Positions 10,939 through 21,028 are shown, counted from the first letter of the stretch. The stretch: 64,000 nucleotides of DNA from Rhodococcus sp. BP22 (GCF_014281965.1 NZ_JACFTB010000004.1:310001-374000); one strand, 5' to 3'. Program-made: numbers and translations. Notes: generated from the letters alone by a model not told the origin.

Positions 10939-11658
10939 CTGAACGGCAAAGTCCGCAGGGTTACCACCACCAGAGCGGGTGGTGTGTCGGCGCCGCCGTT
11001 CGACACTTTCAATCTCGGCGACCATGTGGGTGACGCTCCGGTGGCGGTCGCGGCAAACCGCGAACGACTGGGACGGGAACTGGGCCTGGGCGTCGACCGC
11101 TTGGTGTGGATGGAGCAGGTGCATGGTCGCACCGTCACGGTGGTGGACGGTCCGGTCTCCGAGCCCGTACCGGTCACCGACGCAATCGTGACGACCGTTC
11201 GCAATCTCGGCCTGGTGGTACTGACTGCAGATTGTGTTCCGCTTCTGCTGTCCGACGACGAGGCAGGAGTGATCGCTGCAGTCCATGCAGGGCGGGTGGG
11301 TGCCCGAATCGGCATCGTGCCCAAGGTGCTGGAGGCGATGGTGTCGCTAGGTGCGGACCTCGGACGTGTCGGTGCTTTTCTGGGTCCGGCAGCAAGTGGC
11401 CGCCAGTACGAAGTGCCTGCGCATATGCGGGCCGACGTCGAGCGGCATTTACCCGGTAGTGCAACCACGACGGTTCGTAAGACGCCGGGCCTCGATATCC
11501 GAGCGGGCATTCGTAGGCAACTCGAGGCTTCCGGTGTATCGGCGGTGGTGGTAGATCCTCGGTGCACCATCGAGGACAGAACCCTGTTCAGCCATCGGCG
11601 GGAAGCACCGACCGGCAGGTTTGCCAGCGTGATCTGGATGGACACCGAGCCTGCTTGA
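10939..11658 (+). CDS. pgeF: Laccase-domain purine nucleosidase/peptidoglycan editing factor family
   Basis: This belongs to the YfiH/PgeF multicopper-like family; E. coli PgeF removes mis-incorporated serine-containing precursors, and related proteins act on purine nucleosides. Metal-binding and family motifs are MEQVHGRTV, TADCVPLLL, AVHAGRVG and SHRREAPTGR. The frame continues upstream of the first ATG/GTG (10984) as VRRVTTTRAGGVS, which reads like the true N terminus. The best-placed initiator is CTG at 10939 with GAGAGG 9 bases upstream; GTG 10984 is the conventional alternative. The gene lies directly after ftsZ, as in M. tuberculosis. Confidence 0.88.
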   Translation: MNGKVRRVTTTRAGGVSAPPFDTFNLGDHVGDAPVAVAANRERLGRELGLGVDRLVWMEQVHGRTVTVVDGPVSEPVPVTDAIVTTVRNLGLVVLTADCVPLLLSDDEAGVIAAVHAGRVGARIGIVPKVLEAMVSLGADLGRVGAFLGPAASGRQYEVPAHMRADVERHLPGSATTTVRKTPGLDIRAGIRRQLEASGVSAVVVDPRCTIEDRTLFSHRREAPTGRFASVIWMDTEPA

Positions 11659-11666
11659 CTGTTGCC

Positions 11667-12404
11667 ATGACTATCGCAAGTGATAGAGCCGTAGAGATAG
11701 AGAACGCACTGCTGTCGGTGCGAGATCGGCTGCGTGCGGCGTGTATCTCCGCCGGCCGCGCCGAAGAGGACGTGACCCTGCTTCCGGTCACCAAGTTCTT
11801 CCCCTCGAGTGACGTCGAAATTCTCTATCGACTGGGTTGCCGTGAGTTCGGTGAGTCGCGGGAGCAGGAAGCAACGGTCAAGGCGCACGAGACGGCCGAG
11901 CACTTTGCCGACTCTCCCGCGAAATGGCACATGATCGGGCATTTGCAGAGGAACAAGGCGAAGTCGGTTGCGAAGTGGGCCTATTCGATCCATTCGGTGG
12001 ACAGCGCGCGGTTGGTTCAGGCGCTTCAGAACGCAGTGCAGCGAGCGCTGGGCGAGGGCGAGCGGACAACCCCTCTGCGGGTGCTGATTCAAGTGAGTCT
12101 CGATGGCGATGTTCATCGGGCCGGCATCGAACGCGAACAACTGGACGAACTGGTTCACCTCGTCGCATCGGCAGAGGATCTCTCACTTGCGGGATTGATG
12201 GCGGTCCCGCCGATCGAAGCCGACCCCGATAGTTCGTTCGCCGATCTTGCCGAACTGCACCGGCGTGTTCTGGTCGATCATCCAGAGGCGGTCGAACTGT
12301 CTGCGGGCATGACCGGCGACCTGGAAGCGGCTGTGCGACACGGATCGACGTGCGTGCGTGTCGGTACCGCAATACTCGGTTCGCGGCCGATAACCTCGCT
12401 GTAG
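11667..12404 (+). CDS. YggS-family pyridoxal-phosphate homeostasis protein
   Basis: This is a single-domain PLP-binding TIM-barrel protein of the YggS/PROSC family, which buffers free PLP and affects amino-acid pools. The 245-residue product has the PLP-lysine region LLPVTKFFPSSDVE, the GESREQE motif, WHMIGHLQRNKAK and a C-terminal SAGMTGDLEAAVRHGSTCVRVG. I place the start at the ATG eight bases after the pgeF stop; upstream in-frame codons lie inside pgeF. YggS is commonly found between ftsZ and sepF in Gram-positive bacteria. Confidence 0.95.
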   Translation: MTIASDRAVEIENALLSVRDRLRAACISAGRAEEDVTLLPVTKFFPSSDVEILYRLGCREFGESREQEATVKAHETAEHFADSPAKWHMIGHLQRNKAKSVAKWAYSIHSVDSARLVQALQNAVQRALGEGERTTPLRVLIQVSLDGDVHRAGIEREQLDELVHLVASAEDLSLAGLMAVPPIEADPDSSFADLAELHRRVLVDHPEAVELSAGMTGDLEAAVRHGSTCVRVGTAILGSRPITSL

Positions 12405-12407
12405 AGA

Positions 12408-12449
12408 CCAGGGTTCACATCAGTCACAACTGACCCAATGTGAACCTGG
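12408..12449. promoter_or_regulatory. Nested inverted repeat between yggS and sepF
   Basis: Arms CCAG(g)GTTCACAT and ATGTGAACCTGG pair over 12 bases with one bulged G. The interval contains a second hairpin, CAGT-CACA-ACTG (12421-12432). There is no T-run, so it is not a classical terminator; an attenuator, RNA-stability element or operator is possible. It ends about 70 bases before the sepF start. Confidence 0.5.
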
Positions 12450-12518
12450 AGACGACACGCTGAACACCCGCCCGGGAGTGAAGCCCGAATGGCCAGTTTT
12501 GAAGGAAGGCAAGGATCG

Positions 12519-13190
12519 ATGAGCACCCTGCACAAGTTCAAGGCGTACTTCGGAATGGTTCCACTCGCGGACTATGAAGACGACTACCTCGACGAACCCG
12601 ATACTCATCGTGTTTCGCGGGGCCGCGACCCGTACGCCGAACTCGACGAGCGCGGCGACCGTGAATTCGGCGGCCCCAGCTTTACTTCTCGACGGCCCGC
12701 GCATGCCAATCTGGACGACGCCGAAGACTACGACGACTTCGAGGCGCCTCGGTCGGCTCCCACTCTGGCACCGATCGGGGGCAGGAGTTCGCGCGGTACA
12801 TCCGGCGGCGGTGCTCGGCCGGCGGCGACGCGCGGAAACCTCGCCGTCGATACCAGGATGGATGTCCGGGCAGAAACTCGTCGAAGCCCAATCGTCGACG
12901 ACGGAGGCCCCTTGTCCAAGATCACCACGTTGCAGCCACGCGACTACAGCGAGGCGCGCACCATCGGTGAGCGCTTTCGTGACGGCACTCCCGTCATCAT
13001 GGATCTCGTCGAGATGAGCAATGCCGACGCGAAGCGTTTGGTGGACTTCGCCGCGGGACTGGCGTTTGCACTGCGCGGCTCCTTCGACAAGGTCGCGACG
13101 AAGGTGTTTCTCCTCTCGCCCGCTGATGTCGACGTATCGCCTCAGGAGCGTCGCCGGATCGCCGAAACCGGCTTCTACAGTCAGCAATGA
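12519..13190 (+). CDS. sepF: SepF, FtsZ membrane anchor
   Basis: SepF tethers FtsZ to the membrane and is essential in actinobacteria that lack FtsA. The 223-residue product begins [15 protein letters not shown], an amphipathic membrane-binding helix. A charged, glycine-rich linker of about 90 residues follows, then the SepF core from about 125 onward ([38 protein letters not shown]). The start is the ATG preceded by AAGGA (12511-12515), 10 codons inside the longest frame. It matches the FtsZ tail DVPSFMRR encoded upstream. Confidence 0.95.
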   Translation: MSTLHKFKAYFGMVPLADYEDDYLDEPDTHRVSRGRDPYAELDERGDREFGGPSFTSRRPAHANLDDAEDYDDFEAPRSAPTLAPIGGRSSRGTSGGGARPAATRGNLAVDTRMDVRAETRRSPIVDDGGPLSKITTLQPRDYSEARTIGERFRDGTPVIMDLVEMSNADAKRLVDFAAGLAFALRGSFDKVATKVFLLSPADVDVSPQERRRIAETGFYSQQ

Positions 13191-13215
13191 CTCAGACGAG
13201 TTGTGCGATAAGTCC

Positions 13216-13274
13216 GCGGCTCGATCGGGCGTCGGGGGTCTCTGACCTGGTCGCTTTGATCGAGCCGCTTTTTT
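13216..13274 (+). terminator. Hairpin terminator after sepF
   Basis: An 11-base perfect inverted repeat, GCGGCTCGATC (13216-13226) and GATCGAGCCGC (13258-13268), encloses a 31-base loop and is followed at once by six T residues. It lies between sepF and the GTG of the YggT-family gene, so it probably separates sepF transcripts from those of the next gene. Confidence 0.7.
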
Positions 13275-13291
13275 CGGGCACAGTATGAGAC

Positions 13292-13579
13292 GTGGCCTTG
13301 TTTGCGGTTCTCTATTTCGTACTTTTCATGTTCTGGCTGCTTCTCATCGGCCGCATCATCGTCGAATTCATCAGAACGTTCGCCCGCGACTGGCGTCCCA
13401 CTGGAATTGTGGTGATACTGCTCGAAGCGATTTTCACGGTGACCGACCCGCCGGTCAAGCTGCTTCGCAGACTGATACCGCCGGTGAATCTCGGCGGAGT
13501 TCGACTCGACTTGTCGATCATGGTGTTGCTCTTCGGGGTGTTCATCCTGATGACTGTCGTGAGAGGGCTGGGATCGTAG
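13292..13579 (+). CDS. YggT family membrane protein
   Basis: A 95-residue membrane protein of the YggT family (unknown biochemical role; osmotic or division-linked in other bacteria). Two hydrophobic blocks are visible: ALFAVLYFVLFMFWLLLIGRII at the N terminus and MVLLFGVFILMTVVRGLG at the C terminus. The loop between them contains the family motif DPPVKLLRRLIPP. It starts with GTG just downstream of the sepF terminator, and lies between sepF and wag31 as in other actinobacteria. Confidence 0.9.
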   Translation: MALFAVLYFVLFMFWLLLIGRIIVEFIRTFARDWRPTGIVVILLEAIFTVTDPPVKLLRRLIPPVNLGGVRLDLSIMVLLFGVFILMTVVRGLGS

Positions 13580-13739
13580 GGTTCGATACTTTGGTACAAG
13601 ACTTCGGGGACGCGGGCGACCAGCGCGACCGATGTGACAGAATGGACGCCAGTTACAGTTTGATTGTTCCGGACCGTATGGAATGGGATATAACTGAATG
13701 CTTGCTCTACCGCCTCAAGACGCGTGAAGGGATCCTTCC

Positions 13740-14621
13740 ATGCCGCTGACTCCAGCTGATGTGCACAATGTCGCGTTCAGTAAGCCGCCGATCGGAAAGC
13801 GCGGCTACAACGAAGACGAGGTAGATGCATTCCTCGATCTCGTCGAGCAAGAGCTGTCGCGACTGATCGAAGAAAATGCTGATCTGCGCCAGCGAGTGGG
13901 CGAGCTCGATCAGGAGCTGTCCGACTCCAAGAGTTCGGCGCGACAGTCAGGCTCGGGCCAGTCCGGTTCCGGCCAATCTGCACCCGTTCCGCAGAAGGCG
14001 CCAGAGCCTCAGCGACCTCCGGAGCCGCAACGCCCGGTCGAGCCTCCCAAGCCTGCACCTGTGGTGGCCCCAGCTCCGGCCCCCGTTGCCGCGTCGCAAA
14101 GCGCCGATTCCAACATGCAGGCGGCCAAGATCCTGGGTCTCGCTCAGGAAATGGCAGATCGTCTGACGAGCGATGCGAAAACCGAGTCGGAGCAGTTGCT
14201 CGGCAACGCGCGGACCAACGCCGAGCGCCTCGTCACCGATGCGCGTACGCGTTCGGAGGCAATGGTCACGGATGCTCGTCAAAAATCCGAGTCGCTATTG
14301 TCGGATGCACAGACAAGGTCGGAGACGCAGCTCAGGCAGGCGAAGGAGAAGGCCGACGCACTTCAGGCCGATGCCGAACGCAAGCACACCGAGATAATGG
14401 CGACGATCAACGAACAGCGATCTGTTCTTGAAGGTCGTATCGAGCAGCTCAAGACGTTCGAGCGCGAGTACCGGGTCCGTCTCAAGTCGTACCTGGAATC
14501 GCAGCTCGAAGAGCTGGAGAATCGCTCCTCGGCCCTGCCTGTGGACAATGGCAAGGACGGCTTCAACCAAGAGGGACAGTCCTCCGGGTACAGCCAGTCG
14601 TACGCCAAGGGCAACAACTAA
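13740..14621 (+). CDS. wag31: Wag31/DivIVA polar growth scaffold
   Basis: Wag31 (DivIVA) marks the poles and directs tip growth in mycolic-acid bacteria. The N-terminal DivIVA lipid-binding domain is plain: [32 protein letters not shown] coiled coil follows to about residue 60, then a proline-rich spacer (about 80-120, [13 protein letters not shown]), then a long coiled coil in which DART/DAQT-like units repeat. At 293 residues it is longer than the 260 of M. tuberculosis, mainly in the proline-rich spacer. A TATAAC hexamer at 13689-13694 could be part of its promoter. Confidence 0.96.
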   Translation: MPLTPADVHNVAFSKPPIGKRGYNEDEVDAFLDLVEQELSRLIEENADLRQRVGELDQELSDSKSSARQSGSGQSGSGQSAPVPQKAPEPQRPPEPQRPVEPPKPAPVVAPAPAPVAASQSADSNMQAAKILGLAQEMADRLTSDAKTESEQLLGNARTNAERLVTDARTRSEAMVTDARQKSESLLSDAQTRSETQLRQAKEKADALQADAERKHTEIMATINEQRSVLEGRIEQLKTFEREYRVRLKSYLESQLEELENRSSALPVDNGKDGFNQEGQSSGYSQSYAKGNN

Positions 14622-14705
14622 AGGTTGTTCGCTTCACGCATGGCGCGCGACCGCTCGCTCCGGACCTGACGATCGCTTGCCGGGGCATCTGGAACGAGGT
14701 GTGTT

Positions 14706-14900
14706 GTGCTTGTACTGACGCTGTGTGCGGCGGCAGTGGGGTTTGCCTTGCTGGTCATCGCTTTGATGACCGGCTCGGTGATCTGGGCTTGGGGCTGTAT
14801 CGCAGTATGTGTAGTTGGTGCGGTTCTGTTGCTGGTGGGCGCGTTGGCCGGTAGGAAGTCTCCTCCCGATCATCTTTCTCCGCCCAAGCATCAGTCCTGA
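14706..14900 (+). CDS. Small two-helix membrane protein (Rv2144c-like)
   Basis: A 64-residue product with two membrane helices (LVLTLCAAAVGFALLVIALM and VIWAWGCIAVCVVGAVLLLVGAL) and a short basic tail. Size, topology and position directly after wag31 resemble M. tuberculosis Rv2144c, a membrane protein of unknown function; the similarity is by eye only. The start is GTG with no strong ribosome-binding site. Position suggests a link to envelope growth, but nothing in the sequence shows a specific role. Confidence 0.7.
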   Translation: MLVLTLCAAAVGFALLVIALMTGSVIWAWGCIAVCVVGAVLLLVGALAGRKSPPDHLSPPKHQS

Positions 14901-15040
14901 GCACCAGCCAGTCTGGAAGTTCGATCGAAAGAAGTCAGGCGTCGATCCGGCAATCACCGGGGAGTCTTCGGAAGAACGGCGAGCCTGCAACGGGCCTGCT
15001 CAGTAGAACCGAACGGGTGGGCCCGTTACAGCCCGTGTGA

Positions 15041-15172
15041 GTGGCATCGGATCGTCCTGTGAGGGCGAATCCGATGCAAACGGGGTGGTACCGCGGTACC
15101 GACGTAAAGAGACGTCGGACATCGTCCCCGTGCCGACTACGTTCCGCTCACACGAGCGGATGGCACGAGGAG
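15041..15172 (+). promoter_or_regulatory. Translational T-box riboswitch upstream of ileS
   Basis: The 277-base ileS leader carries an actinobacterial T-box. A short Stem I is formed by GCATCGGAT (15044-15052) and ATCCGATGC (15069-15077); an ATC isoleucine codon lies at its top (15051-15053). The T-box proper GGGTGGTACCGCGG (15083-15096) contains the TGGT that pairs with the tRNA acceptor end. Antisequestrator helix: ACGGGG (15080-15085) with CCCCGT (15126-15131). Competing sequestrator: CCCCGTGCC (15126-15134) with GGCACGAGG (15162-15170), which hides the AGGAG (15168-15172) of ileS. Uncharged tRNA-Ile should therefore open translation. Confidence 0.88.
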
Positions 15173-15177
15173 TCATC

Positions 15178-18100
15178 ATGACCGACGATCACACATCGAC
15201 ACGCGATTCCTACCCGCTTGTCGACATCTACGGCACGAAAGCCGGCAGCGTATCGTTCCCCGATCTCGAGAAAAAGGTCCTCGACGCGTGGGCCGCGGAT
15301 GGAACCTTCCGCGCCAGTGTGGACAACCGTGAAGGCGCCGAAGAATTCGTCTTCTACGACGGCCCTCCGTTCGCCAACGGACTGCCGCACTACGGCCATC
15401 TTCTGACCGGATATGTCAAGGATCTCGTACCGCGCTTCCAGACGATGCGGGGCATGAAGGTCGAGCGACGGTTCGGCTGGGACTGCCATGGGTTGCCGGC
15501 CGAACTCGAAGCCGAGAAGCAACTCGGGATCAAGGACAAGTCCGAGATCGACGAGATGGGGTTGGCGAAGTTCAACGCTTACTGCAAGCAGTCGGTCCTG
15601 CAGTACACCGACGAATGGCGCGACTACGTGACCCGTCAAGCACGTTGGGTCGACTTCGACAACGACTACAAGACCCTCGACCTCGACTTCATGGAGTCGG
15701 TCATGTGGGCATTCAAGACGCTCCACGACAAGGGGCTCATCTACCAGGGCTTCCGAGTTCTTCCGTACTCCTGGTACGAGCAGACACCGCTGTCGAACCA
15801 GGAGACCCGTCTCGACGACGCATACAAGATGCGTCAGGATCCTGCCGTCACCGTGCGAATGGCGCTCTCTGCGCCTGGGTCGCCCCTCGACGGCGCCGAT
15901 GCTTTGATCTGGACGACGACTCCGTGGACCATCCCGTCGAATCTCGCGATGGCGGTGCGTCCGGACATCGACTATGTACAGGTCGAGGACGGTGAAGGCG
16001 GACGCGTCGTACTCGCACGTGATCGAGTGGCTCATTACGCCCGGGAGCTGGGGGAGAACCCGACGGTGTTGTCCGAGCACACCGGTGCCGATCTCGTCGG
16101 GCTGAAGTACACGCCTCCGTTCGACTTCTTCATCGGACATCCCAACTCGCATCGCGTACTGTCCGCCGACTACGTGACTACCGATTCCGGTACCGGAATC
16201 GTGCACTTGGCGCCCGCATTCGGTGAAGAGGACATGGACGTAGCGACTGCCAACGGTATCGAGGTGGTGCAACCGCTCGATCCGGGTGGAAAGTTCACCT
16301 CGATGGTGCCGCCGTACGAGGGCCTGATGGTGTTCGATGCGAACCCCGTCATCATCAAGGATCTGAAGGCATCGGGACGGTTGCTGCGTCACGAGACGAT
16401 CGAGCACTCCTACCCGCATAGCTGGCGGAGTGGTCAGCCGCTCATCTACATGGCGGTTCCGTCGTGGTTCGTGGCGGTGACCAAGTTCCGCGATCGCATG
16501 GTCGAGCTGAACCAGGAGATCACGTGGGTCCCCGAACACATCAAGGACGGGCAGTTCGGTAAGTGGCTCGCGGGCGCGCGGGACTGGAACATCAGCCGAA
16601 ACCGCTACTGGGGTAGTCCTATTCCGGTGTGGACCTCTGACGATCCGGCGTATCCGAGGCTCGACGTCTATGGCAGTCTCGATGATCTCGAGCGTGATTT
16701 CGGTGTGCGACCGACCGATCTCCATCGTCCCTACATCGACGATCTGACGCGGCCGAATCCCGACGACCCGACCGGCAACTCGACCATGCGTCGTGTTCCG
16801 GAGGTGTTGGACTGCTGGTTCGAGTCCGGTTCGATGCCATATGCCCAGGTGCACTTTCCGTTCGAGAACGAGGAGTGGTTCGCCACTCACAACCCCGGTG
16901 ATTTCATCGTCGAGTACAACGGTCAGACACGCGGATGGTTTTACACGCTGCATGTGTTGGCGACGGCTCTGTTCGATAGGCCGGCGTTCAAAACTGTTGC
17001 AGCACATGGGATCGTCCTCGGTGACGACGGCTTGAAGATGAGCAAGTCGAAGGGGAACTATCCGGATGTGAAGGAAGTGTTCGACAGGGACGGTTCCGAT
17101 GCCATGCGTTGGTTCCTGATGTCTTCGCCCATCCTTCGAGGCGGAAATCTCGTCGTGACCGAGCAGGGCATCCGCGAGGGTGTTCGTCAGGCCTTACTGC
17201 CGATCTGGAACGCGTGGAGCTTTTTGCAGTTGTACGCGGAGAAGCCGGGCGTGTGGCGTACCGATTCGCCGCATGTTCTCGATCGGTACGTGCTTGCGAA
17301 GCTGGCTGCGACTCGCGATGCGATCACCGATGCGTTGGAGGGAAACGACATCGCAGGTGCGTGCGACGAACTCCGCGTGTTCTGTGATGCTTTGACCAAT
17401 TGGTATGTGCGACGCTCGCGTTCGAGGTTCTGGAGTGAGAACGTCGATGCGATCGACACGCTCCACACGGTATTGGAAGTTCTGACGCGGATCGCGGCTC
17501 CGCTTCTGCCGTTGATCAGTGAAGTCGTGTGGCGTGGTCTTACCGGCGGGCGCTCGGTGCACCTGATGGACTGGCCTGACGCGGGTGAGCTGCCTTCCGA
17601 TCCCGAACTCGTCGAGTCCATGGATGAGGTTCGAACCATCTGCTCCACTGTTCTCGGCCTACGTAAAGCGCAGAATCTTCGAGTGCGTTTGCCGCTGCCC
17701 GAGGTCACCGTCGCTGCCGAGAACGCGGAGCGGTTGCGTCCATACGCCGACATCATCGCGGACGAGGTCAATGTCAAGAAGGTGGATCTGACCGACGATG
17801 TCGCTGTGCACGGCAAGTTCGAACTTGTCGTCAACGCTCGGGCGGCAGGCCCCCGCATCGGCAAGGACGTTCAGAAGGTCATCAAGGCCGTCAAAGCTGG
17901 GGAATGGTCCGAGGACGCGAACGGTGTGGTCAGCGCTGCTGGGATCGAGCTGCTGCCCTCCGAGTACACCCGCAAATTGGTTGCTGCCGAACCGGATTCG
18001 ACGGCTGCGTTGCCCGGAAACGCAGGACTGGTCGTGCTCGATTCGAATGTCACAGCTGAACTCGAAGCCGAGGGTTGGGCGAAGGATCGCATCCGTGAAT

Positions 18101-18312
18101 TCCAGGATGCACGCCGTAACCTCGGGCTGGAGGTGTCGGATCGAATCGATATCGTCGTCGAGGTACCGGCTGATCGACGCGACTGGCTCGACACCCACCG
18201 GGAACTCATCAAGGGTGAGGTCCTTGCGCTTACCTTGGTAAATGGGGATCCGGGCCCGGACGCGATCGAGTTGGGCGAAGGCGTGCGCGCGTTGGTGAGC
18301 CGGGCGCGATGA
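15178..18312 (+). CDS. ileS: Isoleucyl-tRNA synthetase
   Basis: IleS charges tRNA-Ile and edits misactivated valine. The start is the ATG with AGGAG 5 bases upstream, at the end of the T-box leader; the in-frame extension upstream lies inside the riboswitch and is not coding. The 1044-residue class I enzyme has HYGH at 71-74, KMSKS at 620-624, an editing insertion with [15 protein letters not shown], and a C-terminal anticodon-binding region. Its size and sequence fit the eukaryal-like long IleS of actinobacteria. The stop overlaps the ATG of def. Confidence 0.98.
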   Translation: MTDDHTSTRDSYPLVDIYGTKAGSVSFPDLEKKVLDAWAADGTFRASVDNREGAEEFVFYDGPPFANGLPHYGHLLTGYVKDLVPRFQTMRGMKVERRFGWDCHGLPAELEAEKQLGIKDKSEIDEMGLAKFNAYCKQSVLQYTDEWRDYVTRQARWVDFDNDYKTLDLDFMESVMWAFKTLHDKGLIYQGFRVLPYSWYEQTPLSNQETRLDDAYKMRQDPAVTVRMALSAPGSPLDGADALIWTTTPWTIPSNLAMAVRPDIDYVQVEDGEGGRVVLARDRVAHYARELGENPTVLSEHTGADLVGLKYTPPFDFFIGHPNSHRVLSADYVTTDSGTGIVHLAPAFGEEDMDVATANGIEVVQPLDPGGKFTSMVPPYEGLMVFDANPVIIKDLKASGRLLRHETIEHSYPHSWRSGQPLIYMAVPSWFVAVTKFRDRMVELNQEITWVPEHIKDGQFGKWLAGARDWNISRNRYWGSPIPVWTSDDPAYPRLDVYGSLDDLERDFGVRPTDLHRPYIDDLTRPNPDDPTGNSTMRRVPEVLDCWFESGSMPYAQVHFPFENEEWFATHNPGDFIVEYNGQTRGWFYTLHVLATALFDRPAFKTVAAHGIVLGDDGLKMSKSKGNYPDVKEVFDRDGSDAMRWFLMSSPILRGGNLVVTEQGIREGVRQALLPIWNAWSFLQLYAEKPGVWRTDSPHVLDRYVLAKLAATRDAITDALEGNDIAGACDELRVFCDALTNWYVRRSRSRFWSENVDAIDTLHTVLEVLTRIAAPLLPLISEVVWRGLTGGRSVHLMDWPDAGELPSDPELVESMDEVRTICSTVLGLRKAQNLRVRLPLPEVTVAAENAERLRPYADIIADEVNVKKVDLTDDVAVHGKFELVVNARAAGPRIGKDVQKVIKAVKAGEWSEDANGVVSAAGIELLPSEYTRKLVAAEPDSTAALPGNAGLVVLDSNVTAELEAEGWAKDRIREFQDARRNLGLEVSDRIDIVVEVPADRRDWLDTHRELIKGEVLALTLVNGDPGPDAIELGEGVRALVSRAR

Positions 18313-18956
18313 CGGCAGCCGCATCGATGGAAGACGCTGTCCGCGAGATTCTCTCCTCGGCTCGCGGTGGCGTCGTCCCGATCATGGTCGTCGGTGAACC
18401 GGTGCTTCGGGCTTCGGCCGCGCCGTTGATCGATCAACTCGAGGTCCGAACACTCGAGCGGCTCGTAGAGGTCATGCGGGCGACGATGCACGATGCGCCG
18501 GGCGTCGGATTGGCTGCTCCGCAGATCGGTATTCCGCTGCGGATAGCGGTGATCGAGGACATGTACGAGGTGGACGCGGAGATGGCGGAGGCGCGCGAGC
18601 GCACCCCGCTGCCGTTTCGGGTTGTCGTCAATCCCACATACACCGCTATCGGAGATGCTCGACGCTCGTTCTTCGAAGGGTGTCTGTCGGTGCCCGGGTA
18701 TCAGGCAGTCGTTTCGCGTCCTGCGGCCGTTCGGCTCGAATGTGTCGATTCGAACGGCAATGAGATCGACGAGATCGTCCGCGGGTGGCCGGCACGGATC
18801 GTGGCGCATGAAACCGATCACCTCGACGGCACGGTCTATATCGACAAGGCTGTCACCAGATCCCTGGCAGCGAACGAGGTCTACGGCGAACTGTGGCGCG
18901 ATCCGTCACCACAGCGGGCGGCAGCATCGTTGGGCTTCGAGCTCAGCCAAGAGTGA
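18309..18956 (+). CDS. def: Peptide deformylase
   Basis: Peptide deformylase removes the N-formyl group from new proteins. All three motifs are present in the 215-residue product: [19 protein letters not shown] (metal-binding Cys) and HETDHLDG (metal-binding His pair and catalytic Glu; Thr replaces the more usual Ile or Phe). An N-terminal extension of about 25 residues precedes the core. The ATG overlaps the ileS stop, so def is probably translated from the T-box-controlled message, which links N-terminal processing to isoleucine supply. Confidence 0.95.
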   Translation: MTAAASMEDAVREILSSARGGVVPIMVVGEPVLRASAAPLIDQLEVRTLERLVEVMRATMHDAPGVGLAAPQIGIPLRIAVIEDMYEVDAEMAEARERTPLPFRVVVNPTYTAIGDARRSFFEGCLSVPGYQAVVSRPAAVRLECVDSNGNEIDEIVRGWPARIVAHETDHLDGTVYIDKAVTRSLAANEVYGELWRDPSPQRAAASLGFELSQE

Positions 18957-19014
18957 GAGACCAGCCGGGGGAGACAACGGTGGAGTGTCGTGATCCGCGC
19001 GAGGTTCATCGGTC

Positions 19015-20352
19015 ATGACGAATTCTCGCAGCGCGCGGTGGGTTCTGCATCTCGACATGGATGCGTTCTTCGCATCCGTCGAGCAGCTGACCCGTCCCAC
19101 GTTGCGGGGTAGGCCGGTCCTGGTGGGTGGGGCCGGTGGACGCGGGGTCGTTGCCGGATGCAGCTATGAAGCGCGAGTTTTCGGCGCTCGCTCGGCGATG
19201 CCCATGCATCAGGCGCGACGTCTCGTCGGGGGAGGTGCCGTCGTGTTGCCGCCTCGTGGTTCCTTGTATCAGGCGCTCAGTCGCCGAGTGTTCGACGCTC
19301 TACGTACTCCGATGCCGATCTTGGAACAGTTGTCGATGGACGAGGCGTTCGGGGAGCCGTCCGAGCTTGCGGGTGCGACGTCGGCAGAGGTACTCGACTT
19401 CTGCGAGTCACTGAGGACTCTGGTGCGGGCGGAAACCGGCTTGGTGGCGTCGATCGGCGCGGGTACCGGAAAGCAGATTGCGAAAATTGCATCCGGGCTG
19501 GCCAAGCCGGATGGTGTCAAGGTCGTCACTCCGCACGAGCAGACGGAGTTGATGGCGGCATTGCCCGTGCGCAAGCTGTGGGGGATAGGTCCGGTGGCGG
19601 AGGAGAAGCTTCGCAGGCTCGGGATCGACACGATCGGCACCTTCGTCTCCACTTCGGAATCGGAGGTTGCCTCGATTCTCGGGGCGACGGTCGGACCGAG
19701 CCTGCACAGACTTGCGCGGGGAATCGACGATCGCGCGGTGGCCGAGCGAGCCGAAGCGAAGCAGGTCAGCGCCGAAACTACGTTCGCACATGATCTGGTA
19801 ACGCTGGCCCAACTGCGCGCTGCGGTGGAATCGAGTGGCGACGCCGCCCACCGCAGGTTGTGCAAGGACGGCCGAGGCGCTCGAACTGTCGTCCTGAAAT
19901 TACGTAAAGCAGACATGAGTATCCTCACGCGCTCGGTGACCCTTCCGTACGCAACCGTCGACAAGCAGACGATCGTTGCCGCGGCCCAGCGACTGGTGCT
20001 CGACCCGGTGGAACTGGGCCCGATTCGCTTGGTAGGAGTGGGTTTGGCCGGGTTGTCGACCGTGCAGCAGGGGTCGCTCTTTCCTGAACTGGACTACCAC
20101 TCGGACGATGTTCTCCACGATGCGACGACCACACCGGACCCAGCGCCTATCGCAACGGAACCGAACCCGAGGTGGCACCCCGGGATGGATGTAAGGCATC
20201 CTGAGTACGGACACGGATGGATACAGGGGGCAGGCCATTCCGTGGTGACGGTTCGTTTCGAGACCCGATCTTCCGGACCGGGTAGGGCTCGTACTTTTGC
20301 GGAGGGCGACGAAATGCTCCTCGCGGCGGATCCGCTCGACAGTCTCCAGTGA
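19015..20352 (+). CDS. dinB: DNA polymerase IV (Y family, DinB)
   Basis: A Y-family translesion polymerase. Catalytic motifs are [12 protein letters not shown] (first Asp) and SMDEAFGE (Asp-Glu), followed by the thumb with HhH-type [18 protein letters not shown] and the little-finger domain from about 240. A C-terminal clamp-binding peptide is visible (QQGSLFPEL). Beyond it there is a tail of about 85 residues with an [11 protein letters not shown] motif. Placement after ileS-def parallels M. tuberculosis dinX (dinB1) after ileS. I see no SOS-type operator immediately upstream. Confidence 0.95.
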   Translation: MTNSRSARWVLHLDMDAFFASVEQLTRPTLRGRPVLVGGAGGRGVVAGCSYEARVFGARSAMPMHQARRLVGGGAVVLPPRGSLYQALSRRVFDALRTPMPILEQLSMDEAFGEPSELAGATSAEVLDFCESLRTLVRAETGLVASIGAGTGKQIAKIASGLAKPDGVKVVTPHEQTELMAALPVRKLWGIGPVAEEKLRRLGIDTIGTFVSTSESEVASILGATVGPSLHRLARGIDDRAVAERAEAKQVSAETTFAHDLVTLAQLRAAVESSGDAAHRRLCKDGRGARTVVLKLRKADMSILTRSVTLPYATVDKQTIVAAAQRLVLDPVELGPIRLVGVGLAGLSTVQQGSLFPELDYHSDDVLHDATTTPDPAPIATEPNPRWHPGMDVRHPEYGHGWIQGAGHSVVTVRFETRSSGPGRARTFAEGDEMLLAADPLDSLQ

Positions 20353-20460
20353 TGCAAGTTCCTACCGGTCGGTACCCGAATCTGGCCGTGCGAGATTTCG
20401 GATGGCATAGTGGGGCACCCGAGACGAACTATGACAAGTTGACCCCGCAGTGATCGACAG

Positions 20461-20476
20461 TGATCGCTGGCGATCA
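20461..20476. promoter_or_regulatory. Palindrome before the MTB12-like lipoprotein
   Basis: TGATCGC-TG-GCGATCA is a perfect 7-base-arm palindrome ending 19 bases before the TTG start and just upstream of the AAGGA ribosome-binding site. A further TGATCG occurs at its left. It could be an operator or a small leader hairpin; no regulator is encoded next to it. Confidence 0.4.
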
Positions 20477-20495
20477 GAGTGAAAAGGACAAGCAC

Positions 20496-21005
20496 TTGAA
20501 GCTTCGTAACACCCGCAAGGCCATGGTTGCAGGCATCGCGATTGCCGCAGCGTTCACGATGACCGCGTGCGGATCGGACGATGAAGGCAAAACCGCAACA
20601 ACCACCACTGCTTCGGCATCTTCCGCTTCAGCCGCACCCGACGCGAGCGGCGACTACCCGCCGGTTCCGACACCGGAGGAACTCAACGCGGAACTGCTTC
20701 GCGGGCTCGACCCAGCGGTGCCGGTGGAGGAGAAGGCTCAGCTCATCCAGGGCGCCGAGGCAGATCCCGACCTCATCAACCAGGTCGCGGCCGCAGCCGT
20801 ACAGAACGGTGCAGCGATTCAGCTCACCAGCGTCGACGACTTGGGTGACGGCACGCTCAACGCAGGCGCAACGCTGACCATCAACGGTCAGGCCAACCCC
20901 GGCAACTTCACCTTCGTCGCCGAAGACGGAAAGTGGAAGCTGTCGAAGGAGAACGCGTGTGGCCTCGTGCAGCTCGCGCAGCTGACTTCGCCCGCGTGCG
21001 CTTGA
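20496..21005 (+). CDS. Putative lipoprotein, MTB12-antigen-like
   Basis: A predicted surface lipoprotein of 169 residues. It has a basic N terminus, a hydrophobic signal segment and the lipobox TMTAC, then a Thr/Ala/Ser-rich spacer and a compact domain from about 60. That domain (PVPTPEELNAELLRGLDPAVPVEEKAQLIQG and FVAEDGKWKLSKENAC) resembles the low-molecular-weight antigen MTB12 family of mycobacteria, whose function is unknown. I chose TTG at 20496 because AAGGA lies 7 bases upstream; upstream in-frame codons run through the palindrome. The family call is by eye. Confidence 0.75.
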   Translation: MKLRNTRKAMVAGIAIAAAFTMTACGSDDEGKTATTTTASASSASAAPDASGDYPPVPTPEELNAELLRGLDPAVPVEEKAQLIQGAEADPDLINQVAAAAVQNGAAIQLTSVDDLGDGTLNAGATLTINGQANPGNFTFVAEDGKWKLSKENACGLVQLAQLTSPACA

Positions 21006-21028
21006 TCTCGTAGCACTCGATCGGATAG

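Noticed and set aside
13979-14100. Proline-rich repeats in wag31 as a possible frameshift
   Set aside because: The frame is open on both sides, and DivIVA proteins of actinobacteria have such spacers.
15148-17007. 619-codon minus-strand open frame opposite ileS
   Set aside because: The plus strand encodes a complete IleS here; the antisense product has no domain and biased Arg/Val/His composition.
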